From the NCBI GenBank assembly GCA_017163975.1, contig JAFFSR010000279.1, forward strand, positions 668,501 through 732,500: a DNA stretch of 64,000 nucleotides. Reading direction: 5' to 3'. Source of the DNA: Anastatus disparis. Lineage: Eukaryota > Arthropoda > Insecta > Hymenoptera > Eupelmidae. The translations under genes and the position numbers were made by a program. This document shows, piece by piece, positions 54,801 to 64,000 of the stretch (its first letter is position 1; every line of letters begins with the position of its first letter). Under the pieces are notes generated by a model. The model ran no database searches. It had not been told where the DNA came from and was given only the letters and a program-made list of their open reading frames with translations.

Positions 54801-55576
54801 TGAGAGATTTCACCAGGATCTTGAAGAATTTGAGCGTCGTTTCCAAGGACAATGAGACGTCAATATTTTTGCAGACTACTGCTGGATGATGAAACGAGAA
54901 GTAGAGAAAAAATCTGGAAAGAAACGACGACACAATCCATTGCATCGCTAATTTGAAGACAAACATGTTTAAAAACGAAAACCTATTTGCACTTTGGATA
55001 AGGTATTTTTCACTGTTTCAGGGTTCGTATGAACTTTTTTAGTTTTTTCCCTCACATTCCCTCAATTTGACCTTCGAATGACCTTCCAAGATCAACATTC
55101 GATTCCTCTAGTTAAAATCTACAACTTTTGTAGAGGTCATTTGTTCGGTACTTCTCAATACAGACGAGATTCATTGTCGAAAGCGGATAAGAAAGCTTGA
55201 CCTTGGGGTGAACTCTAAAGGACATTGAAAAAAATATTAAAAATTATATCCAGACGTAGAATTTCCCGCTCGTTCAGAATCCGGGGTAAAAAAAATCTAT
55301 CCCGTGGATTGAACAAGTTGACTTTTAAATGACCTTGAAATTGACCTTCGAAGGTCAAATAAATGTCAGATTCAGATTCGTGGACCCCAAAAACTTACGT
55401 ATGAATTTTTCCAGATTTTTCCTTCGCATTCCCTCAATTTGACCTTCGAATAACCTTGTAAAATACTAGAGAACCCCCGTTCGGACTTCAAATTCGGAAA
55501 CAGCAATCAAAATAAATCATACTAACATAGTTAGAGAACCAGTTTAGGGTACTTATTTTCTTTTGTGAACCTGTGT
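51885..55576. mobile_element. Long-TIR transposon (long member), ends ACACAGG
   Basis: About 3.7 kb. The inverted arms are about 560 bp (51,885-52,450 and 55,010-55,576). The right end, as complement, starts ACACAGGTTCACAAAAGAAA; the left end is diverged (ACATAGACCCACAAAAGAAA). The arms contain repeated AAGGTCAA/TTGACCTT blocks. The interior carries one broken protein gene (53,193-54,960). The terminal similarity and the shared internal segment place it in one family with the 46,634-48,406 element. Confidence 0.8.
53193..54960 (+). pseudogene. Zinc-finger / GERFHQD putative transposase, broken
   Basis: ATG at 53,193. The N-terminal part (53,193-53,560) has paired cysteines: CPKNPDYSCYVCTQYFGK, MICDACYSMM and CYFCRCN. 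An acidic linker (53,640-53,830) follows, then FYRNREESFRKYF and LYKPEEWRLFIDLS. After a frame break at about 54,100 comes WQICGDLKILSMILGQQSGF, then KYPCYLCMFDSQDRASHY, VEPLVDPSKILIPPL-type and IKLGLMKQYF-type pieces, and finally SEEQGERFHQDLEEFERRFQ (about 54,800), ending with an ADYCWMMKREV-type piece. These motifs define an arthropod family of uncharacterised proteins usually seen in many copies per genome. Here it lies alone between long TIRs, which supports a transposase role. About five frame breaks. Confidence 0.65.
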
Positions 55577-56588
55577 TATTAATATAAACATTTTTATCTA
55601 AATATAATAATTTCATTTGATGAACAGTTATATAAATATTATATATTTATAATTGTATAACTCAATTTATTAAATTGAAATTTTATTCAGTTATCATTCA
55701 GAGAATAAAGTATTTAAATTAGTTTTCATGAAAATATATTATTTAAAAATTTACTTGTTAACAATTTCTTATAAATAGCATACATTAAACCTTAATTAAA
55801 TTTTCATTTGTACATGTGTTTGTATTTAAATGAATTGTCATTTATATGGAAATTATTAACAATTAAATATATTAAAATTCATTTCATTAAAGCAATAATA
55901 TTTTTATTAAGAGAAACATATTAATTTTCAAAGTACATCAAATTACCTCATTTTAAAAATTATCATATAAGATATAAAAATATTTTTATTAATATCGTTT
56001 TAACATAAATTTTATAAAATAAAATCTTGAAAAATTATTTATTTAATAATAAATTTTTTCTAACAATCAATTATAAGGATAGGAAAATATATGAAATATG
56101 AGTAAATTTTTCTGATTATGTCTATAATTGTGAATTTATATTTATGAACTGTCTAGATAGAAGTGAAATTTCCCTTGAAAAAGTAAACATTTTAGAAGAA
56201 AATTTACTTATTATTTGCAAAACACTTATTATAAATGCGGAAAAAAAATAATATTCTGTAATATCACTCTAAAATTTGTATTAAATATGATAATTGAAAG
56301 TACAATTATTTCATTATGTTGAATTTGTTGTCAAAGTTTAATTGTATTTTACTATAAAAAGATATAAAACGAACACTGAATACAACTGTCTTTCCATTTA
56401 ACTGTCATATTTAACTGTAGTTCCATTTTATTGCTGGAATTCCATAAAAAGATTGTATTAACTTGTAGTATGTACCATGATGATTATTCATTTAAATTTC
56501 CAAATTAATCCAATCATTAGTTTTCAAAATATTTAGATTTCTGATCCCAAATGAAAAAATTTTAATAAATAATATTGGAATCCAAACT
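55577..56588. repeat. Old dispersed AT-rich repeat, copy B, left part
   Basis: 55,900-56,588 matches 30,920-31,390 and 30,600-30,780, with rearranged order. It continues on the far side of the fold-back element at 59,610-59,960. Non-coding. Confidence 0.55.
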
Positions 56589-57312
56589 TCCCCATATGGA
56601 AAAAATTTCTGGAAATAATTGTAAATAACTATTAATAACTGTAAATAAATGTAAATAAGTGTAAATAAGTGTTAAAAATGTCAGAATTGAGACATAAATA
56701 ACAGTTATTTACAATTATTTACAATTATTCACTGTTATTTACACTTATTCACAGTTATTTATATTTATTTACAGTTTTTTACATTTTTTCACTTTTTTTA
56801 CAATTATTTGCAGTTATTTAAGATTATTCATAGTTTTTCACAGTTATTTGCAGTTATTTACATTTCGAAAATTTTCACAAATTTATTCAATTTTTTTATA
56901 TATATGCAAAAATTTTTGAAAATGTGAATAGCTGTAAATAATTGTAAAAAACTATGAAAAATTGTAGATAATCGTGAATAATTATGAATAACCGTAAATA
57001 ACTGTAAAAAATTGTAAATGATTGTAAATAACTATAAATAATTGTAAATAATTATTAATAACTGGCCGCCAGGTGGTGCATTGTAAGAGTATTTTCTTAT
57101 TTGCTATCACTTTATTTTTTGAATTTCTTTATTAACTAACTAATAAATTATTTAAGCTGAATATTTTATTGGATTCAGTAAAATTTTCTGATCGTTTCGA
57201 ATATACTATCTTGGAGGGTTTTAACAGTGGCAATACATTTTTCTTTCAGTATCAGAATCTACATCTGTCCACGTGCTAGCCAAATCTATAAGTTGGTTAT
57301 ATTTTTATTGTA

Positions 57313-58097
57313 GTGGGTGATACCAAGTGTATACTCTGTAAGAGCAAGCCGGGTTTAATTAATCGGAAGGAGGCTGTGCAATGTAAAAGGTGCAAGGCAT
57401 ATTTTCATAAGTCGTATGTGGTCCGCGCTACTCCTAGGACTGATGGAGGTTATGTACAATGTTGTGGGCACGAGGAAGATAGCGCTAGTTTTGATATTAG
57501 CAATGAGCACATTGACATGAGTAATAGTCTTGATAATAATACTCTATAGGAGTTAATTAAAGGCAAATTAGAAACTATTGAGCATGAGCTTAATAATAGT
57601 AATAATAGACTTGATTGTATAGAGGAAAGGGTAACTATATTGGAAAAAAGTATTTCTAATGATGAAATATATAGTGAACTTTAAGATAGACTTAATAAAA
57701 AAAAAACATTATAATTTTTAATTATGAAGACTCAATTAATGTAGAGAAAAAGGATCTTGATAATTTGGTGGAATTATTGACTGATAATGGATTGGATCTG
57801 CCATTTTGTATTGAAGATATCAAAGTATTTAAATTAGGCAAAAAATTTGTACAAAATAAAACAAGACCCCTAAAAGTAGTGTTCAGAAGTCCTGAACATG
57901 TTTATTGGGTATTTTCGAATAAATCTAAAATTTCTTATGATGGTTTAATTGTCAAAGGTGATCAAACTAAGATTCAAATTGAACAATACAAGAAAATTAA
58001 AGCTGATCTGACAGAAAGAATTGAGAAGGGAGAGAAGGATTTGATTATTAAATATGTCAAAGGTATACCCACGATTATGGAAAAATTAAATAATTGA
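57313..58097 (+). pseudogene. LINE ORF1 fragment: PHD-type finger, coiled coil, RRM-like part
   Basis: The frame beginning at 57,313 has no ATG (GTG first) and reads CILCKSKPGLINRKEAVQCK, CKAYFHKSYV and VQCCGHEED, a PHD-like finger with one position altered. Stops occur at 57,547 and near 57,680. Coil-like pieces (LETIEHELNNSNNRLDCIEE) follow. From 57,765 a 110-residue piece with FKLGKKFVQNKTRPLKVVFR and KKIKADLTERIEKGEKDLII resembles the RNA-binding C-terminal part of LINE ORF1 proteins. It is upstream of, and co-oriented with, the endonuclease fragment. The LINE family differs from copies 1 and 2. Confidence 0.6.
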
Positions 58098-58151
58098 CAT
58101 AAAGAAGGTAGCTCTTAACCACTTAATATATTTTATCAGAATTTTCATAGT

Positions 58152-59442
58152 ATGAGAGGCAGGGTGGACAAGTTTAGGTCTCGAGTACAATCAATGAACG
58201 ATTATGATATAATAATTTTGACTGATACATGGCTGGATGATGAGATTCTTTTAAGTGACCTTGTCATGAGCAGTTATGTAAATAATAAATTCTGAGGTCA
58301 CTAGCGTGGACAATACGATTGAACAGATTTTTGTTTTGAGATAAGCCTATTTAATGGGACATTTATATTGGGAACAGTCTACATACCACCTAGTTCTACT
58401 TCAGATTACTACAGAGCTATCATGGAGAATTTGAAGAACTCTCTGGTTGATTTTATGGATTTAAATTCAATGACACAATATTTATTAGTTGGTGATTTCA
58501 ATATACCTAACTGTACTTGGATTGTTGATGATGTTTGTTCAAAGGCATATTGCAATCATGTTAATTTTAATATAAAAGAGGCAGGTGTTTTTTTGTCAAA
58601 TTTTTGCAGAGCTTATGGGCTTAAACAGTTAAATGGATTGTTGAATAATCATGGTAACATACTTGATTTGGTATTCACGAATGTTTATAATGTTGAAGTT
58701 AATTTATCTATTGATTCGATATTTGATTGTGATGGGTCACATGAAGCTTTGCAAATTTTGTTGCCTGTTGATTGTGATGAATTTTTAGTAGGTAATGAGT
58801 ATGTACTGGATTATAAGAATGCTAACTATGAAGCTATATTACATGGGTCGAATGAATTGGTATATCCAGATATAGGCAATGATGGTGTACATATTGATGA
58901 ATATGTTCAGAAGATAAATATAAATATTATAAATATAGTTGATAAATTTGTTGATAAATTCATTGTAAGAAAGAGTAAGTTTCCTGCATGGTTCTCTAAA
59001 GAGTTGATTAAAGCATTTAAAATTAAGAATGAAATGAGTGAAGTGTATAAGTCTGATTATTATTATAATTTATTTAAAACGAAAAGAAGTAGATGTAAGG
59101 TACTGAATAAAAGAGATCATTTGAAATATATAAAGCTTACTGAATCTAGTATTGTTGATGATGGTAAAAATTTTTATAAATTTATTAATTCATTGAGTAA
59201 TGTGCGGGATTATCCATCTTCTATGCACTTGGGTGAGGTAGTTGCTGATAATGGTGAGAATATGACTAAATTATTTGCTAAAAAATTTGGTAGCGTATAC
59301 GCTACAAGTGATTTATCTGACGCCAATGTACCATTTGATATGAGTGATTGTTTATCTAATATATTATTGACTTAATCAGATATAAGAAATACATTTGAAA
59401 AGTTTAATTTTCATTCAGGACCTGGCCCCGATTTAGTTCATC
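58152..59442 (+). pseudogene. LINE ORF2 fragment: endonuclease, truncated at RT start
   Basis: Endonuclease pieces: YDIIILTDTWLDDEI (58,203), then a damaged part to 58,345. From 58,368 a 335-residue frame runs GTVYIPPSSTSDYY, LLVGDFNIPNCTW (catalytic GDFN), LDLVFTNVYNVEVN, DCDGSHEALQILLP and the endonuclease-RT linker. After TAA at 59,373 the reading continues as FHSGPGPDLVH, the first RT motif, and stops abruptly at about 59,442 where the fold-back arm begins. All later RT motifs, the 3' UTR and the tail are missing, which is not how a target-primed LINE insertion ends. Confidence 0.75.
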
Positions 59443-59609
59443 TGTAAATAACTGTGAATAACTGTAAATAATAGTATTGAATGATAAATAATAGTAAACA
59501 ACTGTGAATAACTATTATTTATGTCTCAATTCTGACATTTTTCAACAGTTATTTACAATAATTTACTATTATTTACAGTTATTCACAGAAATTATTTCCA
59601 TATGGGTCT

Positions 59610-60320
59610 CAATAATTAATGAATAAATTTATTTAGAAATTCAACTGAATAATTTTCATGATACATACTATATGTTAAGGCATCTGTTTATTCAAAATTT
59701 TGAAATACAATAGAAATATAGCCAATATTTATGAGTGCAAGTGTAGTGTCCATTTTACATCTCCTTAAATAATTTATAATTATAAAATTTACATAATATT
59801 TTAAAAATTATTAAAATGATAATCATATAATTAATATTATTTTAAACTATGAATAAAAAGTTTAAAAAATTATTATTAAGTAATAACTTGTAAATAGTTA
59901 TATTATTTTACTAAATACATTTTCAACTTAAATCATTAACTTCATGTTAAAACTAATTTTAATTAGCATTTAATTCCACAAGTCATTTAAAAAATTTACC
60001 ATTATTCACCATTTCATTAAAAATTTATTTATAAAAAGTATTCCCATATCAAAATTTCAAAATTCTATTAATTTAATTTTTTATTCTATACATTAGAGAA
60101 TTAGTTTTGATGCTGAAATTTTTTTGTGATATGCAACATATATATATATATATTATCTTATAGTAAAATATTTTATCACCTTGTACGAAAATTATTTTGT
60201 AAAAGTAGAATAATACTGTGAATAAATAAATGATTATAAGAAAATATTAAAAACTGTAAATAACAATAAAAAAGCGTTAGGCTGGAGATAAATATTGATT
60301 GTTTATTATCATTTATATAT
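59610..60320. repeat. Old dispersed AT-rich repeat, copy B, right part
   Basis: 59,610-59,960 matches 30,780-30,940 and 31,390-31,570, including GTGTAGTGTCCATTTTACAT and an AACTTAAATNATTA-like end. Then AT-rich sequence with a short TA run near 60,140. Confidence 0.6.
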
Positions 60321-60452
60321 TTATTAAATGTAGATACTGCAAATATCCGTGAATAACTGTAAATAAATTGAAGAATACAATTATTAGAAATAACTCAAAA
60401 TAATTTTTATTTTAGTTCTTTTTACAACAAACTTTTCTTAATGATTAAATAA

Positions 60453-60521
<69 letters not shown>

Positions 60522-61089
60522 TATTTATTTATTATAAAAAACATTTTCATACATTTGTCCTAAAAATCAATACTTTTTCAGAAAAAAAATCACGAATCTC
60601 ATCATTGATCCAAAATAACGATTTATTCAGACTTTTTTGCACAATTAAGTAACTTTGAGGAGGCTGCCCAACTGGAGGCTTCGTATAATTTTTCCTCATA
60701 AAAAAACGAAAAAAATAAGACTTTAAAAAGTCAATTTAAGCTGCTCGATTTTTAGATATACTAAATAGTATGTTTAAATCTATCAAGTAAGCATAAAAAT
60801 CAGTATATTATAATTTGCAAAAATTCAGGTGAATTCTACATCTAATTTCCAAGAAAAAGTATTCTATTAAGTTTTAACGAAAAATTGATAGTTTTTGAGG
60901 AAAAAATTCATTAAAATATTTATTTAGTAAAAAATTTGGAAAATTCGAAAAATTCCATCACGTTTAAATCCTGACCCTTTTGACCTCGATCTCTAAAATT
61001 TTTTTTGTATATTTTGGGTATCAAATAGAAGATTTTCACAGATTTTCGACGAATTCTATTTTTTTATTAGGTGAGTTGACGTGAAACGT

Positions 61090-61092
<3 letters not shown>
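60320..61092. repeat. Fold-back arm relic and (AT)n, no gene
   Basis: 60,320-60,450 matches the arm at 36,815-36,950 (shared: GTAAATACTGTAAATATC-like, GCAATTATTAGAAATAAC-like, TTTACAACAAACTTTTCT). An (AT)n tract follows at 60,460-60,520. The rest to 61,092 is AT-rich and unassigned. Confidence 0.55.

Positions 61093-61156
<64 letters not shown>
61093..61156. repeat. (TA)n microsatellite
   Basis: About 64 bp of pure TA. Confidence 0.95.
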
Positions 61157-61157
<1 letters not shown>

Positions 61158-61234
61158 CAGCTTGAAATCTTCCTTTTATCATCTAGTTTCAGATGCAGAG
61201 TGGCGTTTTCGAAAATTCAGTATGGTCGCTCCGA

Positions 61235-63115
61235 TATTTATTTATTTATTTATCAACCAGTTAATTACAAAGTAATCCTACATAGGCAAAGTATGCCTGA
61301 TCGTAGGTCTGGTATAAATTACAGAAAATACTTATACAACTAACTTACAAACTAATACAAATAATAATAAAAATATAAGTAATGCACCCTTGCTATTTGT
61401 GTTTTAATATTTTTATCACATCGCTCAGTCCAACTAAAATATTAGTAGGGTGAACGTAATTCATATATATTATATCTCTCTAACCTCCAAGTACATCTTT
61501 ATATATATTAGACTTAATCCATTTCTTTAACTTTTTCTTAATTAATTTTTTATTACTTTCAGTTATTTTGAGATCATTCGGTAGTAAATTATAAAGTCTT
61601 ATAGCTACAGTATAACTATTTTTCTCACTAATCTTTTCAATCATTTTTGGCATTTGCAAACATTTTTTCCTAGTACTGCTATTTTGTACCTTATATTTAT
61701 CCATCAATTCATGGTAATGAAACATTAATGACTCTAAAGATAAAAGTTGCTCTAAATTTAGCGGATAGTTTTCCATTTCAAAAGTGTTTTTATAGATTAT
61801 TTTTAGTATTCTGTTTTGTAAACTTTGCAATGATCTTATATTACTTTTTTAAATGCCTCCCCAAGTAATTATTCCATAACTAATTATGCAGTTAAATAAT
61901 GCATAATATATTATAAGTAATGTTTTTGTATGCATAATATAAGCTAATTTGGAATATATAAATGTAAGATATTTGGTTTTCTTTATTAAGTTCTCTACGT
62001 TCATATCCCATCTCATATTCGAATCAAAAATAATTCCCAAGTATTTAAAATCTTCAACACCTTTTATTTTCTTTTTATTAATTTTAACCTCTAAAGCTTT
62101 TGGAATACTATTCTTGTAATTACCAAAAGGCATAAATACTGTTTTTTCAACATTTAAAGTTAATTTGTTCCAAGCCAACCATACATTAACATATGCAAGA
62201 TATTCATTCATTTTATCTTGTGTGGCTTGCCACGTTTTTTCTTCCGATATTATTGCTGTATCATCTGCATAAGATAATATGGAACCTTTTGGTAAATTAT
62301 CCAACATATCATTAATGTATAGTATAAAAATAAGAGGTCCTAATATTGTTCCCTGAGGAACACCTGTACTAATTTTACAATATTCACTTTTGGAATCCTG
62401 TATTTTTACTGATTGTTTTCTATTCGTTAAGTAATTTTTAAGTAGTTGGTTAGCATTTCCTCTGATACCATAATTATATAATTTATCAAGAAGTATTTCA
62501 TGATTAACCGTATCAAACGCTTTGGCTAAATCTAAAAATGTGACAATCATAGGTTCACCTTTATCTAATTTATTGTATATTATATCCGATATATATTTTA
62601 AAGCGTTTTTGGTTCCCTTACCCTTAACAAAACCAAATTGATGTAAATTAATCAGTTTATTTTTCTGCACAAAATTATATATTCTATTATAGATTATTCT
62701 TTCGAAAATCTTAGCCACATTCGAAATAAGTGATATCGGTCTGTAATTTGACACAATATGTTTATCATTTGCTTTATAAATTGGTGTTATTTCTGCTATT
62801 TTAAGAACTTCTGGTCAAACAGAACTCCATGCACTGATTGAAAACATGGGCCAAAACTTTCGAAATATTTTCAGATATAGCTTTTAATATTTTCATATTT
62901 ATGTTATCAACTGCACCAGACTTATCCTTTAACCTATGTATTATCTTATGTACTTCAAAATAGTTTGTAGGTCTTAAATAAATTGTGTTTGAGACCATTG
63001 GTGGCAGTATTATTTTTTCTTTAGGTTGTTTGATTTTTTGGCTTAGGTTTTTTCCTATTTTACTATAATATTTATTTATATAATTGGCCATTTCTTTATT
63101 GTCATTTATATAGTG
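61235..63115 (-). mobile_element. LINE retrotransposon copy 4, 5'-truncated
   Basis: A minus-strand LINE piece. Its 3' end is a (TAAA)n tail (plus strand ATTTATTTATTT at 61,235-61,253), preceded by a 3' UTR to about 61,480. Only the end of the endonuclease-RT linker and the RT remain. The 5' truncation at about 63,110-63,115 is typical of incomplete target-primed reverse transcription. It is less decayed than copies 1-3. Confidence 0.8.
61480..63110 (-). pseudogene. LINE reverse transcriptase, 5'-truncated
   Basis: Linker piece 63,110-62,801 (MANYINKYYSKIGKNL..., KDKSGAVDNINMKILKAI). After a frame break at about 62,800-62,760, a 301-residue intact RT core runs SNYRPISLISNVAKIFERII, LHQFGFVKGKGTKNAL, VTFLDLAKAFDTVNHEILLD (motif A), GVPQGTILGPLIFILYINDM (motif B), SYADDTAI (motif C, catalytic Asp pair) and FKYLGIIFDSNMRW. 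A stop at 61,849-61,851 separates a C-terminal piece (61,830-61,480: QNRILKIIYKN). Catalytic residues are intact, but the missing endonuclease and the frame breaks make it non-autonomous. Jockey-group-like by motif wording. Confidence 0.85.
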
Positions 63116-64000
63116 GCCAAAACTCAGAAAGTTCGTAAAATTTATTCGAAATTTCATGATAACTCGCTCAGTTATGAATTTCTCGTTTTTTTTCCTACTG
63201 AAAAGGAATAGAGCACAAAATTTTACATAGAAATATGGTATTATAGTCAAGGTCGAACCATATTTTAAAGGTTATTTTTTGCAATCCTTATTTTGAATGG
63301 TTTGACTATCATTTCGGCTGAAAACGGATCTTGAATCAGTAGGCTCTCACATTCTTGAGATCGGTGCTTACGATCCTCATGTCCATACGATTTCAGCATG
63401 TTTCGGTTAAGGTCAAACGGAGGTCAAACAACTCAATTATAGTAATATAATTTTTTTTAGTTCTGATTCTGAATGTACAGAAAATTCCACGTCGAGATAA
63501 GTTTGGCTCTCATAAGGAAAAGTCCCAGTAAAAGTTATTTCAAGGTTATCCTGAGGTCAAATCCTTCTTTTGGTTTTCTCAACTGATATTTAGACTGAAA
63601 ACCAGTCTCGGATAACTCAACCTCCAATTACGACCCCAGCACGTTTAGGTCGTACTATGTTCTATATCTAGTTTTGAGTATGAGACATAATTAATAATTC
63701 AATTTTGTGAATTATTCCGAAGGTTAACCGTAGATCATGATATTTTTTGCTACTCACATTAATCATAATCCGTCATTTTTCAAGTTTACAGACATATGTA
63801 TTCGGTGCTCCATATATATTTTCATCAATGAAAGTCCTTATCTGCTCTCTAATCTAAGTCTTTAGATAATGAATTGATTAATCAAATTATGATATTGTCG
63901 AATAAGAATGAAAAAATTAGCGACGGTTACTGTTTCATGAAATTAGATAATGAATGGAATAAATCTTAAGAGCATGACAGAGCTATCCACCTCCTAATAA
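63116..64000. other. Possible long-TIR arm with AGGTCA-type repeats; no gene seen
   Basis: 63,245-63,640 contains TCAAGGTCGAACC, TTAAGGTCAAACGGAGGTCA, AAGGTTATCCTGAGGTCAAA and ATTCCACGTCGAGATAA, similar in style to the arms of the 37.0- and 51.9-kb elements (for example ATTCTACGTCTGGATATA). Its partner arm would lie outside the window. The last 350 bp are unassigned. Confidence 0.4.

Larger units (their letters stand above)
56589..59609. mobile_element. Fold-back element carrying a LINE fragment
   Basis: The left end CCCATATGGAAAAAATTTCT and, as complement, the right end CCCATATGGAAATAATTTCT. Each is followed by arrays of TGTAAATAACT-type 11-mers and by the shared block AATGTCAGAATTGAGACATA. 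The left arm is about 475 bp with an internal palindrome near 56,895; the right arm is about 165 bp. The related unoccupied repeat at 30,765-30,785 shows the pre-insertion junction (AAAATTCTCAATAA), with a 2-bp TC apparently duplicated here. The loop (57,064-59,442) holds a LINE piece. Confidence 0.7.

Overview
The window looks like AT-rich arthropod (probably insect) nuclear DNA. It consists almost entirely of mobile elements nested in or next to one another. I see no convincing single-copy host gene, tRNA, rRNA or CRISPR array. Support for an arthropod comes from TATA+TCAGT-type core promoters, short GT-AG introns, Tc1/mariner and Jockey/CR1-like LINE copies, TTAA MITEs, and a Polinton/Maverick carrying a chromodomain integrase. 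I cannot name the species.

Layout. (1) About 0.2-5.3 kb: a decayed minus-strand LINE (PHD-finger ORF1, endonuclease, reverse transcriptase) with a tandemly repeated 5' UTR. (2) 5.6-7.25 kb: a dead Tc1/mariner copy. (3) 7.3-12.2 kb: non-coding repeats (a ~155-bp satellite, two ~880-bp units with GC-rich hairpins, a CA microsatellite, and a block duplicated at 50.5 kb). (4) 12,221-29,344: a 17.1-kb Polinton/Maverick (adintovirus-like) with 39-bp perfect terminal inverted repeats and a 6-bp target duplication, GAATTT. (5) 31,569-36,035: a second LINE of the same general type, with its 5' end and target duplication visible. (6) 36-46 kb: nested inverted-repeat elements, including a 1.86-kb satellite rich in GAAnnTTC, a Ulp1-like protease pseudogene, MITEs and minisatellites. 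(7) 46.6-48.4 kb and 51.9-55.6 kb: a short and a long member of one long-TIR element family; the long one carries a zinc-finger/GERFHQD protein pseudogene. (8) 56.6-59.6 kb: a fold-back element enclosing a LINE fragment. (9) 61.2-63.1 kb: a third, 5'-truncated LINE on the minus strand.

The Polinton is the centre of interest. From left to right it carries a spliced Ser-rich gene set, a Maelstrom-like gene (minus), protein-primed-type DNA polymerase B (plus), a small OB-like gene (plus), integrase with chromodomain (minus), a fibre-like gene and an unknown conserved gene (minus), a packaging ATPase (minus), a PLA2/core/adenain-type protease reading (plus), the penton-like minor capsid gene, a 48-residue basic gene, the double-jelly-roll major capsid gene, and a second Maelstrom-like gene. 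Together these cover replication, integration, packaging, capsid maturation and capsid building. Nearly every reading-frame break in it is a one-base slip in a mononucleotide run, while the neighbouring LINEs carry nonsense codons and deletions. The element is therefore either very young or has been damaged by homopolymer errors in the assembly.

The two Maelstrom-like genes, the AGGTCA-rich and ACACAGG-ended long-TIR elements, and the heat-shock-element-like satellite are the observations most worth following.
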